NCBI GenBank assembly: GCA_016285885.1
Contig: JAEERP010000010.1
Coordinates: 49,575 to 113,574, forward strand
Direction: 5' to 3'
DNA length: 64,000 bases
From: Paludibacteraceae bacterium
Lineage (GTDB): Bacteria; Bacteroidota; Bacteroidia; Bacteroidales; Paludibacteraceae
Below are positions 1 to 9,401 of this stretch, one piece after another. A program made the translations under genes and the position numbers. The number at the start of each line of letters is the position of its first letter. Within the stretch, counting starts at the first letter, position 1. The notes under the pieces were generated by a model, which worked only from the letters and a program-made list of their open reading frames with translations, searched no databases and was not told where the DNA came from.

Positions 1-1404
1 GACATCGTGATGGTGGACGGCCGTGCGCGCGGTATCATCGCGAAGAACTTGGTGACTGGTAAATTCGAGCGTTTCTCCGCACACGCAGTTGTATTGGCAA
101 CTGGTGGTTACGGAAACACTTACTTCTTGTCTACCAACGCAATGGGATGTAACTGTTCAGCAGCCATCGCCGCTTACCGTAAGGGAGCTTACATGGCCAA
201 CCCATCCTACGTTCAGATCCACCCTACTTGTATCCCGGTTCACGGCGACAAGCAGTCTAAGTTGACTTTGATGTCAGAGTCATTGCGTAATGATGGACGT
301 ATCTGGGTACCAAAAGATATCGAGGATGCTAAGAAGTTGCAGCGCGGAGAGATCAAGGGTTCAGATATCCCTGAGGAGAAGCGCGACTACTATTTGGAAC
401 GTCGTTACCCAGCGTTCGGTAACTTGGTGCCTCGTGACGTGGCATCCCGTGCCGCTAAGGAGCGTTGCGACCACGGATTCGGTGTGAACAACACTGGTTT
501 GGCTGTGTTCTTGGATTTCTCCGAGGCCATCAACCGTTTGGGCATCGACGTCGTTCGCCAGCGTTATGGTAACTTATTCGATATGTACGAGGAGATCACG
601 GACGTTAATCCAGGCGAGTTCGCCAACGAGATCAACGGTGTGAAATATTACAATCCGATGATGATCTTCCCAGCTATCCACTACACAATGGGTGGTCTTT
701 GGGTAGATTACGAGCTCCAAACATCCGTTCCAGGATTGTTCGCCATCGGAGAGTGCAACTTCTCTGACCACGGTGCCAACCGTTTGGGAGCATCCGCGTT
801 GATGCAAGGTTTGGCTGACGGATACTTCGTATTGCCATACACTATCCAGAACTACTTGTCAGACCAAAAGATTTGGCCTAAGGTCTCTACCGATGTAAAG
901 GAATTCGACGAAGTAGAGAAATCCTGCAAGGCTGATATGGATAAGCTCATGAACATCAAGGGAAAACGCTCTGTGGATTCCATCCACAAAGAGTTGGGCC
1001 ATATCATGTGGGAATATGTTGGTATGGGACGTACGAAAGAGAGCTTGGAGACAGCGCTTAAGAAGTTGAAGGATTTACGTAAGGAGTTTGAGACGAACTT
1101 GTTCGTTCCTGGAACTGTGGACGAGCCGATGAACATCGAGCTTGACAAGGCATTCCACTTGAAGGACTTCATCACAATGGGTGAGTTGATCGCCCGTGAC
1201 GCTTTGAGCCGTAACGAGAGTTGTGGTGGACACTTCCGTGAGGAGTACCAGACGGAAGAGGGAGAGGCGAAACGTGATGATGAGAACTACTTCTACGTAG
1301 GTTGCTGGAACTACCAAGGTGACGATACCAAGGAACCTGAATTGATCAAGGAACCTCTCACTTACGAGGCTATCAAGGTTCAAACTCGTAATTATAAATC
1401 TTAA
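1..1404 (+). CDS. frdA: Fumarate reductase/succinate dehydrogenase flavoprotein subunit (5' truncated by window edge)
   Basis: C-terminal 467 or so residues of the FAD-binding subunit that interconverts succinate and fumarate at the membrane; the frame is open from base 1, so the N-terminal FAD-binding part lies outside the window. Visible family signatures are [11 protein letters not shown] and [21 protein letters not shown], which belong to the covalent-FAD flavoprotein family, and a C-terminal domain rich in Arg/Lys. The iron-sulfur subunit follows after 21 bases, so the two are cotranscribed; a cytochrome b subunit would be expected upstream. In Bacteroidales this B-type complex normally runs as fumarate reductase in the succinate/propionate pathway, but sequence alone does not fix the direction, so sdhA is an equally valid name. 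Confidence 0.95.
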   Translation, partial: DIVMVDGRARGIIAKNLVTGKFERFSAHAVVLATGGYGNTYFLSTNAMGCNCSAAIAAYRKGAYMANPSYVQIHPTCIPVHGDKQSKLTLMSESLRNDGRIWVPKDIEDAKKLQRGEIKGSDIPEEKRDYYLERRYPAFGNLVPRDVASRAAKERCDHGFGVNNTGLAVFLDFSEAINRLGIDVVRQRYGNLFDMYEEITDVNPGEFANEINGVKYYNPMMIFPAIHYTMGGLWVDYELQTSVPGLFAIGECNFSDHGANRLGASALMQGLADGYFVLPYTIQNYLSDQKIWPKVSTDVKEFDEVEKSCKADMDKLMNIKGKRSVDSIHKELGHIMWEYVGMGRTKESLETALKKLKDLRKEFETNLFVPGTVDEPMNIELDKAFHLKDFITMGELIARDALSRNESCGGHFREEYQTEEGEAKRDDENYFYVGCWNYQGDDTKEPELIKEPLTYEAIKVQTRNYKS

Positions 1405-1425
1405 TCAACTTAAACAGACAAAACA

Positions 1426-2187
1426 ATGGCATTAGATAATATAATGAAAGTCAACTTGAAGGTTTGGCGTCAGGCCGGCCCGAAAGAAAAAGGTGAGTTC
1501 GTTACATATAACGACGTAGAGACTACACCTGATACTTCGTTTTTGGAGACATTGGATATCTTGAACGAGACATTGGTTGAGAAGGGTGAGGAGCCTATCG
1601 TATTCGACCATGACTGTCGTGAGGGTATCTGCGGTATGTGTTCTTTGTTCATCAACGGACATCCACACGGACCTGCTACAGGCGCTACCACTTGCCAGCT
1701 CTACATGCGTCGTTTCAAGGATGGTGAGACAATCACAGTTGAGCCTTGGCGTTCGGCGGCATTCCCTGTCATCAAGGATTTGATGGTGAACCGTAATGCG
1801 TTCGACCAGATCCAGCAGGCGGGAGGTTACGTTTCCTTCAACTGTGGAGGAGCGCAGGACGCCAACGCAATTCCTATCTCTAAGTTGGATGCGGATGAGG
1901 CGATGGATTCCGCTACTTGCATCGGTTGTGGAGCATGCGTCGCAGCTTGTAAGAATGGTTCAGCCATGTTGTTCGTTTCCGCTAAGGTGTCTCAGTTCGC
2001 ATTGCTCCCTCAAGGACGTGTTGAGGCAGTTCAGCGTGTGAAAGCGATGGTGGCTAAGATGGATGAGCTCGGTTTCGGTAACTGTACGAATACTCGCGCA
2101 TGCGAGGCTGAGTGTCCTAAGAACATCTCCATCAGCAATATCGCTCGTATGAACCGTGAGTTCTTGTGCGCTAAGTTTAAGGATTAA
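1426..2187 (+). CDS. frdB: Fumarate reductase/succinate dehydrogenase iron-sulfur subunit
   Basis: A 253-residue electron-transfer subunit. The N-terminal plant-ferredoxin-like [2Fe-2S] motif is seen as CREGICGMC plus a later Cys, and the C-terminal domain has the [11 protein letters not shown] cluster and a second Cys set ([12 protein letters not shown]) for the 4Fe-4S and 3Fe-4S centres. Length is typical of the B-type (Bacteroidota/epsilon) enzymes. It lies 21 bases after the flavoprotein gene, is followed by a clear rho-independent terminator, and so closes the operon. The enzyme sits on the cytoplasmic face of the inner membrane and passes electrons between the flavin and quinone. Confidence 0.95.
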   Translation: MALDNIMKVNLKVWRQAGPKEKGEFVTYNDVETTPDTSFLETLDILNETLVEKGEEPIVFDHDCREGICGMCSLFINGHPHGPATGATTCQLYMRRFKDGETITVEPWRSAAFPVIKDLMVNRNAFDQIQQAGGYVSFNCGGAQDANAIPISKLDADEAMDSATCIGCGACVAACKNGSAMLFVSAKVSQFALLPQGRVEAVQRVKAMVAKMDELGFGNCTNTRACEAECPKNISISNIARMNREFLCAKFKD

Positions 2188-2207
2188 TATTTAGTCCATA
2201 TAATTGT

Positions 2208-2240
2208 AAAGCCCGTCAAGTTGCTTGGCGGGCTTTTTTT
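2208..2240 (+). terminator. Rho-independent terminator after frdB
   Basis: GCCCGTCAAG, a 3-base loop and CTTGGCGGGC form a 10-bp stem with one G:U pair, followed directly by seven T residues. Confidence 0.9.
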
Positions 2241-2307
2241 GTCTCTTCATGTTAATATTTACTATTTAACCATTTACAATTTACTATTTGTTAGCGATAT
2301 ACATGTT

Positions 2308-2337
2308 TTGAACAGTTTACGAATTATTTTATATTTG
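2308..2337 (+). promoter_or_regulatory. Bacteroidota-type promoter for the OmpA-like pair
   Basis: TTG at 2308-2310 and TATATTTG at 2330-2337 (consensus TAnnTTTG), 19 bases apart, about 30 bases before the first OmpA-like start codon. Confidence 0.7.
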
Positions 2338-2365
2338 TAATACGTCCAACTAAATTGTTTGTGTC

Positions 2366-3061
2366 ATGTTCAAAGGGAAGAAGACATGCGAGGTATTGCG
2401 GGCGGTTCGGAAGCGGGTAGCTGATTTGAACGGTATCCAGTATGTGCCTGTGGAGTGTACCCATGAGGGAGACTGCATAGGGACGTGTCCGGCATGTGAG
2501 CGGGAGCGTCAGTACGTGGAGGAGCAGTTATCGTTAAGGGCGATGGCAGGGCACACGCTGAAGGTGGTCGGTGTAGCGGCCGGTCTGACTTCCATGCTTT
2601 CCGGGCAGGAGGCACAGGCGCAGGAGATGATTCAGGAGAGGGACACGATTCAGCAGAAGTTCAAGTGGGACTCTTATTGTTTTGATTTTGGTGCCAGACC
2701 TAAACCAGAAGATATGGTTCAATGGGATGAGATGGCAGCATTTATTTCAAAGTTTCCGGAAGACACTTTTCTTGTGGTTGGGCATACCGATGAGCGAGGG
2801 AGTGAGAAGTATAATTTAAAGTTATCCGAAGTTAGAGCCGAATACCTCCGTAAACTTCTTGTGGAGAGGGGAGTGGACCCTCAGCGAATAATGGCTATAG
2901 GTGTTGGGCCTAAGGAATGTGTTATACGCAATGCGCGAACTGAGTTTGAGCATGAACAAAACAGGCGTGTGACACTGGAATTCTGTACACCGGAGAGGGT
3001 AAAGGCGATAATAAAGTCTATTCGTAAGAAAAAGTTCCTTCGTAGGAAAGGGAGGTGGTAA
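2366..3061 (+). CDS. OmpA-family C-terminal domain protein with Cys-rich N-terminus (copy 1)
   Basis: A 231-residue protein. Residues 1-60 are hydrophilic, with a Cys cluster (Cys31, 37, 41, 44, in CTHEGDCIGTCPACERE). A short hydrophobic stretch at about 65-80 follows, ending in GQEAQAQ. From about residue 105 there is an OmpA-like peptidoglycan-binding domain with GHTDERGSEKYNLKLSEVRAEY and the C-terminal QNRRVTLEF signature. The hydrophobic stretch could be a late signal peptide or a single membrane anchor, which would leave the Cys-rich part in the cytoplasm; which of these holds is inference. The next gene is a close tandem paralogue. The domain is expected to bind meso-diaminopimelate in peptidoglycan; the N-terminal module has no function I can assign. 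Confidence 0.8.
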   Translation: MFKGKKTCEVLRAVRKRVADLNGIQYVPVECTHEGDCIGTCPACERERQYVEEQLSLRAMAGHTLKVVGVAAGLTSMLSGQEAQAQEMIQERDTIQQKFKWDSYCFDFGARPKPEDMVQWDEMAAFISKFPEDTFLVVGHTDERGSEKYNLKLSEVRAEYLRKLLVERGVDPQRIMAIGVGPKECVIRNARTEFEHEQNRRVTLEFCTPERVKAIIKSIRKKKFLRRKGRW

Positions 3062-3110
3062 AGGATTATTTTCCAAATTGTTTTTTATATAGCTAAAAAT
3101 ACTTGGGCCT

Positions 3111-3791
3111 ATGTTCAAAGGGAAGAAAACATGTGAAGTACTGCGGGCGGTTCGGAAGCGGGTGGCCGATCTGAACGGTATCCAGTATGTGCCTGCGGAG
3201 TGTACCCATGAGGGAGACTGCATCGGGACCTGTCCGGCATGTGAGCGGGAGCGACAGTATGTGGAGGAGCAGTTATCGTTAAGGACGATGGCAGGGCACA
3301 CGTTGAAGGTGGTCGGCGTGGCGGCCGGTCTAGCTTCCATGCTTTCCGGGCAGGAGGTGCAGGCGCAGGAGATGATGCAGGAGAGGGACACGATTCAGCA
3401 GAAGTTCAGGTGGGATATGTACGGGTTTAGTGAATTTGGTGGTTCTGCGCCTTATCCAGCGGATATAGCTCAATGGGACGAGATGGCTGCTTTTATTTCA
3501 AAGTCTCCGGAAGACACTTTTCTTGTGGTTGGGCATACCGACGAACGAGGGAGTGAGAAGTATAAACTAAAGTTATCCGAAGTTAAAGCCGAATTCCTCC
3601 GTAAACTTCTTGTGGAGAGAGTAAAAATAGATCCTCAGCGAATAAAATCCATAGGTGCGGGGTCAACGGAATGTGTCGTACCTAATGCGCAAACTGAGCC
3701 TGAACATGAACAGAATAGGCGGACAACGTTGGAGTTCTATACGCCGGAGAGAGAGAAGGAGATAAGGGAGAATGTATCGGAGAAGAAGTAG
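3111..3791 (+). CDS. OmpA-family C-terminal domain protein with Cys-rich N-terminus (copy 2)
   Basis: A 226-residue tandem paralogue of the preceding gene, 49 bases downstream. The first 90 residues are nearly identical (same four-Cys cluster and same hydrophobic segment). The stretch after it (residues about 98-112) and the extreme C-terminus differ clearly, and the OmpA domain (GHTDERGSEKYKLKLSEVKAEF, ending QNRRTTLEF) carries scattered changes. This is a recent duplication in which the 5' half was held constant by selection or gene conversion. Probably cotranscribed with copy 1; no separate promoter is convincing. Confidence 0.8.
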   Translation: MFKGKKTCEVLRAVRKRVADLNGIQYVPAECTHEGDCIGTCPACERERQYVEEQLSLRTMAGHTLKVVGVAAGLASMLSGQEVQAQEMMQERDTIQQKFRWDMYGFSEFGGSAPYPADIAQWDEMAAFISKSPEDTFLVVGHTDERGSEKYKLKLSEVKAEFLRKLLVERVKIDPQRIKSIGAGSTECVVPNAQTEPEHEQNRRTTLEFYTPEREKEIRENVSEKK

Positions 3792-3903
3792 GGTAGAGGA
3801 ATAGATTTTTCTTGTAATGTAATTACTTGAGATAAGTATTAGTTAGATTAATCGGTAAAATATATAATTTTGCTGGAAGAAAATATCTGTATCAGCGAAC
3901 GGT

Positions 3904-4824
3904 ATGCAAGTATATAGTGGACAGAAAAGAACTTTTTGGGGTTTTGTGGCCGGAGCGGTGGCTGGAATATCGTATGGACTTAATCCACTTTTCGGCAAGC
4001 CCCTGATCGATGGTGGTGTCCCGGTATTGTCCATGCTGTTTTTCCGTTATGCCATATCAGCTGTCATTTTGGGCATTTGGATATTGTTTCATCATGGGAA
4101 TTTCAGGGTGAATTGGCGAGAATGCCGAATACTTTTCGTGTTGGGTATGTTCTTTGCCGGAAGCAGTATATTTCTATTCGAATCATATAAGTATATACCA
4201 GCCGGACTAGCCACTACATTGCTATATCTGTATCCCGTATTTGTGGCTGTAATCATGATTTTTCTGCGTGTTTATCCTACTTGGCAGGTAATGTTGAGCA
4301 TAGTCATCACCATCGTGGGAGTAGTATTGCTCAGTTGTTCGGGAGAAAACTATTCCCTGCATTGGGGAGGAATGATCATGGCGGCTATGTCGGCTTTGAG
4401 CTATGCGTTTTTCCTAGTTGTCGTGAATCAGTCGCGACAGATCAAACACATCTCCGAGATGTTGCTCACGTTCTATGCGTTGATATTCGGGTCGGTTATA
4501 TTTTTGGGATATCTGTTATGGGAAGGAATCCCTGTCATGCAGGGGATAGATCAGACATCGGAGGTATTCTGTTTGGCAGGATTAGCTGTGTTCCCCACAA
4601 TGATTTCGATGCTTACCATTTCCCTTTCGACACGACTGATTGGTCCGACGAAGACCTCCGTATTGGGTGCCTTCGAGCCGATAACCGCCATCATAGTAGG
4701 CACGGTAGTCTTCTCCGAACCACTTACGGTAAATGTTGTCGTTGGTATAACCATCTGCATTTTCGCGGTACTTTTCATGATAATAAGTGAACATCGTTCC
4801 CGTCAACAAGACATTCCATCGTAG
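3904..4824 (+). CDS. DMT-superfamily (EamA) transporter
   Basis: A 306-residue integral membrane protein with about ten hydrophobic segments arranged as two EamA repeats, the second ending in LGAFEPITAIIVGTVVFSEPLTVNVVVGI, the usual pattern for drug/metabolite exporters. Length is standard for the family. The substrate cannot be read from sequence; amino acids or small metabolites are typical. A TAATTTTG box at 3865-3872 could be the -7 element, but no good -33 TTG is placed before it. Alone in its transcription unit as far as can be seen. Confidence 0.85.
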   Translation: MQVYSGQKRTFWGFVAGAVAGISYGLNPLFGKPLIDGGVPVLSMLFFRYAISAVILGIWILFHHGNFRVNWRECRILFVLGMFFAGSSIFLFESYKYIPAGLATTLLYLYPVFVAVIMIFLRVYPTWQVMLSIVITIVGVVLLSCSGENYSLHWGGMIMAAMSALSYAFFLVVVNQSRQIKHISEMLLTFYALIFGSVIFLGYLLWEGIPVMQGIDQTSEVFCLAGLAVFPTMISMLTISLSTRLIGPTKTSVLGAFEPITAIIVGTVVFSEPLTVNVVVGITICIFAVLFMIISEHRSRQQDIPS

Positions 4825-4894
4825 AGACGTGCGTTGATATTGCCTATTAAGAAGGAAGTGGTTATAGCGTGTCAGGCAGGTGTTCATAGAATAT

Positions 4895-4924
4895 TTGAGG
4901 AACGATCTATCTTTTGTACATTTG
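4895..4924 (+). promoter_or_regulatory. Bacteroidota-type promoter for the META lipoprotein
   Basis: TTG at 4895-4897 and TACATTTG at 4917-4924 with a 19-base spacer, 33 bases before the ATG. Confidence 0.7.
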
Positions 4925-4957
4925 TGTCCGATGAAGAATAATATAATCTAAGAAGAA

Positions 4958-5404
4958 ATGAGAGCGCGGTACATTTTTGTGGTGTTTTTGGTTAGTTTAA
5001 CCAGCTGTCGCACGTCGAAGCACAGTGTGGAGCAACCCTATAGCAATCCGTTATTATTAGACAAGATGTGGGCAGTCACCTCCATCAAGGGGAAGGAAGT
5101 GCAGTATCCTAACCAGGGGGATGTCTCCTATTTCGTCTTCAGCGGAGACCGGAAGGTAAAAGGGGGAGGAGGATGTAACCAGTACAGTGGCAAGTTTAGG
5201 GCAGTAGGGGACAGCATCTCCATTTCGGACGTGGTATCCACCCGCAAGGCATGTCCGGAGCTGAAGATAGAGGAAGCCTTCTTTCAGGCGATACCGGAGG
5301 TGATACGATTCAGGGTCAGCAAGGACAATCTGAAGCTATATGACAAAGATAAGCGGGAGGTGATGAATTGCATCTATTTGAATGAGAAGGATATGAAGGA
5401 GTAA
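4958..5404 (+). CDS. META-domain lipoprotein
   Basis: A 148-residue protein with a lipoprotein signal peptide ending at Leu-Thr-Ser-Cys (lipobox, Cys near residue 17). A META/HslJ-type domain follows: KMWAVTSIKG at the start and GGGGCNQYSGKF in the middle, with later Cys. HslJ-like domains occur in heat-shock and envelope-stress proteins; the role here is unknown. Expected to be anchored in the outer membrane or inner leaflet of the periplasm. It ends 22 bases before the terminator hairpin that serves the opposing xylanase gene. Confidence 0.85.
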   Translation: MRARYIFVVFLVSLTSCRTSKHSVEQPYSNPLLLDKMWAVTSIKGKEVQYPNQGDVSYFVFSGDRKVKGGGGCNQYSGKFRAVGDSISISDVVSTRKACPELKIEEAFFQAIPEVIRFRVSKDNLKLYDKDKREVMNCIYLNEKDMKE

Positions 5405-5426
5405 TAGGAAATAGGAATTGATGGTA

Positions 5427-5466
5427 GAAAAACGAAGGGGGAGCATCCGATTGGACGCTCCCCCTT
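5427..5466 (-). terminator. Terminator of the GH11-GH11-CBM6-GH8 gene
   Basis: AAGGGGGAGC at 5435-5444 pairs with GCTCCCCCTT at 5457-5466 (10 bp perfect). On the minus strand the stem is followed by a short T run. It sits between convergent genes and may also slow forward transcription. Confidence 0.8.
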
Positions 5467-5486
5467 ACTGTTAGGAAACACTCAGA

Positions 5487-8400
5487 TTATTTTACGATCA
5501 ATCTTTGAGTAGAAACGTTACCGTCAGCCGTAGTAACCTTTACAATGTAAGCACCAGCTGGCACGTTGATTTGTACCATGTCGTCGTTAGCTTGTTTGTA
5601 AACGCTTTGGCCGATTACGTTGATCAATTCGATGCTGCTGATCTCCTTTGCGCTCTTCACTACGAAGAAGTTCTCCGCAGGGTTAGGCATGAGGACGATA
5701 GCGTCGCTGTTCTCAACATCTTCCACGCTACTTGTGTTAGTAGGCTTGATAGTCAACTTATAGAGTTGGCAATCCTCGAAGGCGTCGATAGTAGTCTCCT
5801 TATCGTAGGTTACGCCGTTGTATGAGTTAGCTGAAATTGACTTCTCTTTGATAGTAGGAGCAGGTTTCCAGATCTTGAAGCTTCCGCACAAGTGGAGCAT
5901 AGCCAAGTAGTGAACCAAACCGTCGTAGTAGCGGTATTGACCGGTCATCAATTGTCCGTTCCATGCTTTCTTCAAGTTAGTCTTAACCTTGTCATCGTTT
6001 GCAGGATCGTCCATCAAAGCGAAGCAACCCACAGCGTTTGCGCCACACTCTCCAAGGGTGTATGACTCAGAACCTCCGGTACCGTCCCAGTTGAAACGAG
6101 CGTGAGAGTAACCATCTTTCTCGAAATGATTAATCAAACGTGTCATCATGTTATTCTGGGTCTTCTTGTCAGCGCCGAACAAGTAATAGTCCATACCCAC
6201 GTTCATAGCGCAACGCATTGCATCGTACATGTACTTGTTGGAGTTTTGGCTGAATCCTCCAGTTGTAGGCTGACCATTAAATTCAGAATAGTCTGCGAAC
6301 AAACCTGACGAAGAGTGACAGGATTTCTCCAAGTGACCACGGGTTGGCGCCAAACAGCTTTCCCATTTGTCTTTGTTGGTGTCAGACCATCTAGCGAACA
6401 ACTCAATGAAAGCAGGAAGGTCGTAAGAAGGATCACCGAAGTTTGAGCAGTTGTATGGCTGGAATGTGATGATCTTGTAGGATTCGTTGAACAAAGATCC
6501 ATTGCCATTCTTCCAGAATCTTGACAAGCAGTATTGAGCGTCTTGCAAGTAAGAAGGCTCATTCCAACGGTTTGCAGCCAAAAGCAAAGAGGTTACGAAG
6601 TACATTTCACCATCAGGAGCACAGTTGGCATCTTGGGCAGAACCGTCAGGGTTACATTTCCATTTGAAGTAGCCTTCCCACTGTCCGGATGTATGGAGCA
6701 TGTGGCTCTTGGCGAACTTCCAAAGTTTATCGAACTCTGTCTTATGGTTTGTCTGAACACAAATCATCATACCATAGGATTGACCCTCAGAACGAACATC
6801 ATTGTTGTTGATGTCCTTGACGTAAGCTTCGTTACCATTTTCGTAGTAAACTGTGCTGTTGCTGTTTCCTTTGAAGTAATGATTCCAAAGTTCATCAAGT
6901 TTCCCCTGAATCTCATCATCAGTTTTTCCGAGATAAGTTTTGAATGGAGAAGGGTAAACGCCGGTGTAGTATGCACCAGAAGTTTTTTGTTCACCATTAT
7001 CGCATGAAGGGCCGAAGTAAGCGCCGTTTTCATCGAAGAAGCTAGATGCGCCTGAAGCGATAGTTTGACCTTCTTGACCCTCCTGGCCTTCCTGGCCTTC
7101 TTGTCCCTCTTGGCCTTCTTGTCCTTCAGTGCTTGTGCCTGCTTTGACGATTTGGATATAATCCACGTTACAGTAGCTAGTACCGAACTTCACTTTCAAT
7201 GCGTGCTCACCCTTAGTGAGAGATACAGATTTGCTTCCCTTAATGGTTTTATAAGTATCCCAGTCGCTTGTTGAACTACCTGAGAGGGTAATCAATGATT
7301 TATTATCCAGAGTAAGTACCAGTTCGATGTCGTTGTTTCCGTTGGAAGCGCTAGCGGAGATGTCGTAGTCACCGCTTTCCTCCACGTTGATGGTATATTT
7401 CAACCACTCGCTGTCAGTCGTATACCCTACTGCGTAGTTTGACCCACCAGATACGATATCTACACCATCGTTACGATATTTACCGCCTTCGTTCTCGTCA
7501 TCCGAGTCGCTATATCCGAAGCCGTTTCCACCCTTGTCGTAGTTCTCAGCCTCGACTTTACCAGGAATAGAGATGGCGCCCTTGTATGGCTCCTCTGTCT
7601 CAGTTGGTTCTGGAGGTGTTGCAGGTCCTGCTCCGCAGATAGTACCTTTACCCTTGCAGCCATCCCAGCACATGGAAGCGTAGGTGTATTCGATGGAACC
7701 TTGTCCACCGCCAACCTCACAGACGATCTTACAGTCGTAGATACCACCGCCCATGTTGACGCCTTTCTTCTCCCACTCTTTGAAGTGCTCACTGATACTG
7801 ATGGTACCGCATTGGCGGGAACTTTGCCTTACGGCGAACACCTGTTGGAAGTTACAATTATCACCTTCGATACAAGGTGCATTGGTTCTTTGGCCCACCT
7901 TCAACGTATAGGTTGCGCCATCCATGGTATAAGTACCCTTGTCGCTTGCGCCCCAGTACATACCGCCACCACCTGGGGTGAAGGAGTCGTCCACGATGTA
8001 GTACTCGATCATCGGGTTTTTAGTCCATCCGTAGACACCTATGTAGGAGTAGCTTCCGCCACCGTTACCTGATTTGGTATAGTTATATCCTGCGACGATA
8101 TCGCCAAGTTGTTTGTAGCTCTTCTTAGAAGAACCGTCATAGTAACCCACACGAGCGAGGTAGTCGCCAGAGTTGTTCCAGCTGGCTTTGAATGCGCACT
8201 CAGCGTCTCCACCGAAACATGTAACAGAACCGTTACCTCTCTCGTTCCACATCTCAACATTGTAACCGTTTCCGATATCTTGCACACCATTGTTGTTCAA
8301 TGTCTTTCCGTTGCCGGACTGTTTGGTCTTTTGTTGGCATGGATCAACAGGCTCTGAACTAGCCGTGTTGGTGTTGGTATTCGTATTCGTATTCGTGTTA

Positions 8401-9401
8401 GTGTTAGTGTTAGTGTTAGTGTTGGTGTTGGTGTTGTTATTGTTGTTATTATTGTTAGATGATGAGCTGTTTCCATCGCTGGAATCGCTGTTAATCTCCA
8501 TCTTTGCGTATTTGAAATCTACGTAACCTGATCCACCACCAGCTTCAGCCAAGATTTGGCATTCCATCAAGCCACCGAGGTTCAAACCTAACTTCTTCCA
8601 TTGTCTGAAGTGCTCAGAGACATGGATAGTACCGCATTGACGGCGGGATTGACGGATACTGAAGATTTGGGTGAAGGTTGAGGTACCCCATTTGGACTCA
8701 CCAGTACGAGTACCTGTCCAGACTGCGTATTCCTCACCATCCACGGTAATAGTACCTTTTTTAGAGCCGATGTAGCTACCACCCGGTGTACCACGGTCAT
8801 GCAACCAGTCGTCTACGATATAATATTCGATTTGAGGATTGTTCATCCAACCATAGATTCCCACATAAGAGTAGGTGCCTCCATCGTTACCTGATTTCTG
8901 GAATTGGTATTCAACCACCAAGTTACCACCAATGTTATCTACAGAAGGTGTATTGCCCCATGACTTTCCTACACGTCCGAGGTAGTCACCCGCATTGTTC
9001 CATTCTGCTTTGAAGGCAGCCTCTTGGTTGTAGAGTGTGATTGAGCCTGAACCACCTCCGTTGCGCCACAACTCGTAGCTGTATCCACCTTGGGTGTTAC
9101 CTGTCTTTTGATTTCCTCCTGAGAAATCGATTTTTTGCCCTCCGCTCACGTTAGGAGTCACCGAGCAAGGGTCAGCTGCGTAACCCACGCCGGAGAAGAG
9201 CAAAAATCCTGCTGTGAGTGCGCCCGTAACTATACGTCGCCACTCGAATGTTTTTTTGTTCATTTGGTTTTCTATTTGATTTAAAGTTGATAAATTGTTT
9301 CGTTGTAATAATGTAGAGTTTCGGGAACCGAAATGTTCTAATCGCTTCATGACTGAGTCAATCCACGTCATCTTTTTGCAAATAGTGTCAAAATGTTTCA
9401 T
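5487..9401 (-). CDS. Multimodular xylanase: GH11-GH11-CBM6-GH8 with T9SS sorting domain
   Basis: A 1304-residue secreted enzyme. Order: an N-terminal extension (1-46); a signal peptide starting MNKKTFEWRR (47-75, ending GVGYA); a first GH11 xylanase (about 76-305; likely nucleophile Glu192 in PQIEYYIVDDW and acid/base Glu286 in ILAEAGGG); an Asn/Thr linker; a second GH11 (about 353-590; NPMIEYYIVDD and CEVGGGQG); CBM6 (about 610-745); an EGQ-repeat linker; GH8 (about 775-1200; DVRSEGQSYGMM carries the general acid, APDGEMYF the Asp); and a T9SS type-A tail (about 1225-1304) ending QRLIVK. It should attack the xylan backbone, with GH8 acting on xylan or xylo-oligosaccharides. The start could instead be the internal ATG at 9263; the extension is kept because it is conserved in the neighbouring paralogue. 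Twin GH11 modules recall Fibrobacter XynC. Confidence 0.9.
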   Translation of the reverse strand: MKHFDTICKKMTWIDSVMKRLEHFGSRNSTLLQRNNLSTLNQIENQMNKKTFEWRRIVTGALTAGFLLFSGVGYAADPCSVTPNVSGGQKIDFSGGNQKTGNTQGGYSYELWRNGGGSGSITLYNQEAAFKAEWNNAGDYLGRVGKSWGNTPSVDNIGGNLVVEYQFQKSGNDGGTYSYVGIYGWMNNPQIEYYIVDDWLHDRGTPGGSYIGSKKGTITVDGEEYAVWTGTRTGESKWGTSTFTQIFSIRQSRRQCGTIHVSEHFRQWKKLGLNLGGLMECQILAEAGGGSGYVDFKYAKMEINSDSSDGNSSSSNNNNNNNNTNTNTNTNTNTNTNTNTNTNTNTASSEPVDPCQQKTKQSGNGKTLNNNGVQDIGNGYNVEMWNERGNGSVTCFGGDAECAFKASWNNSGDYLARVGYYDGSSKKSYKQLGDIVAGYNYTKSGNGGGSYSYIGVYGWTKNPMIEYYIVDDSFTPGGGGMYWGASDKGTYTMDGATYTLKVGQRTNAPCIEGDNCNFQQVFAVRQSSRQCGTISISEHFKEWEKKGVNMGGGIYDCKIVCEVGGGQGSIEYTYASMCWDGCKGKGTICGAGPATPPEPTETEEPYKGAISIPGKVEAENYDKGGNGFGYSDSDDENEGGKYRNDGVDIVSGGSNYAVGYTTDSEWLKYTINVEESGDYDISASASNGNNDIELVLTLDNKSLITLSGSSTSDWDTYKTIKGSKSVSLTKGEHALKVKFGTSYCNVDYIQIVKAGTSTEGQEGQEGQEGQEGQEGQEGQTIASGASSFFDENGAYFGPSCDNGEQKTSGAYYTGVYPSPFKTYLGKTDDEIQGKLDELWNHYFKGNSNSTVYYENGNEAYVKDINNNDVRSEGQSYGMMICVQTNHKTEFDKLWKFAKSHMLHTSGQWEGYFKWKCNPDGSAQDANCAPDGEMYFVTSLLLAANRWNEPSYLQDAQYCLSRFWKNGNGSLFNESYKIITFQPYNCSNFGDPSYDLPAFIELFARWSDTNKDKWESCLAPTRGHLEKSCHSSSGLFADYSEFNGQPTTGGFSQNSNKYMYDAMRCAMNVGMDYYLFGADKKTQNNMMTRLINHFEKDGYSHARFNWDGTGGSESYTLGECGANAVGCFALMDDPANDDKVKTNLKKAWNGQLMTGQYRYYDGLVHYLAMLHLCGSFKIWKPAPTIKEKSISANSYNGVTYDKETTIDAFEDCQLYKLTIKPTNTSSVEDVENSDAIVLMPNPAENFFVVKSAKEISSIELINVIGQSVYKQANDDMVQINVPAGAYIVKVTTADGNVSTQRLIVK
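7067..7126 (-). repeat. 9-bp coding tandem repeat (EGQ linker)
   Basis: Six or so units coding Glu-Gly-Gln form the linker between CBM6 and GH8. Copy-number change keeps the frame and would only alter linker length. Confidence 0.8.
8364..8457 (-). repeat. 6-bp coding tandem repeat (Asn-Thr linker)
   Basis: Hexanucleotide units coding Asn-Thr (on the plus strand GTGTTA, GTATTC and GTGTTG variants), followed by an Asn tract, form the linker between the two GH11 modules. Slippage would change linker length in frame. Confidence 0.85.
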
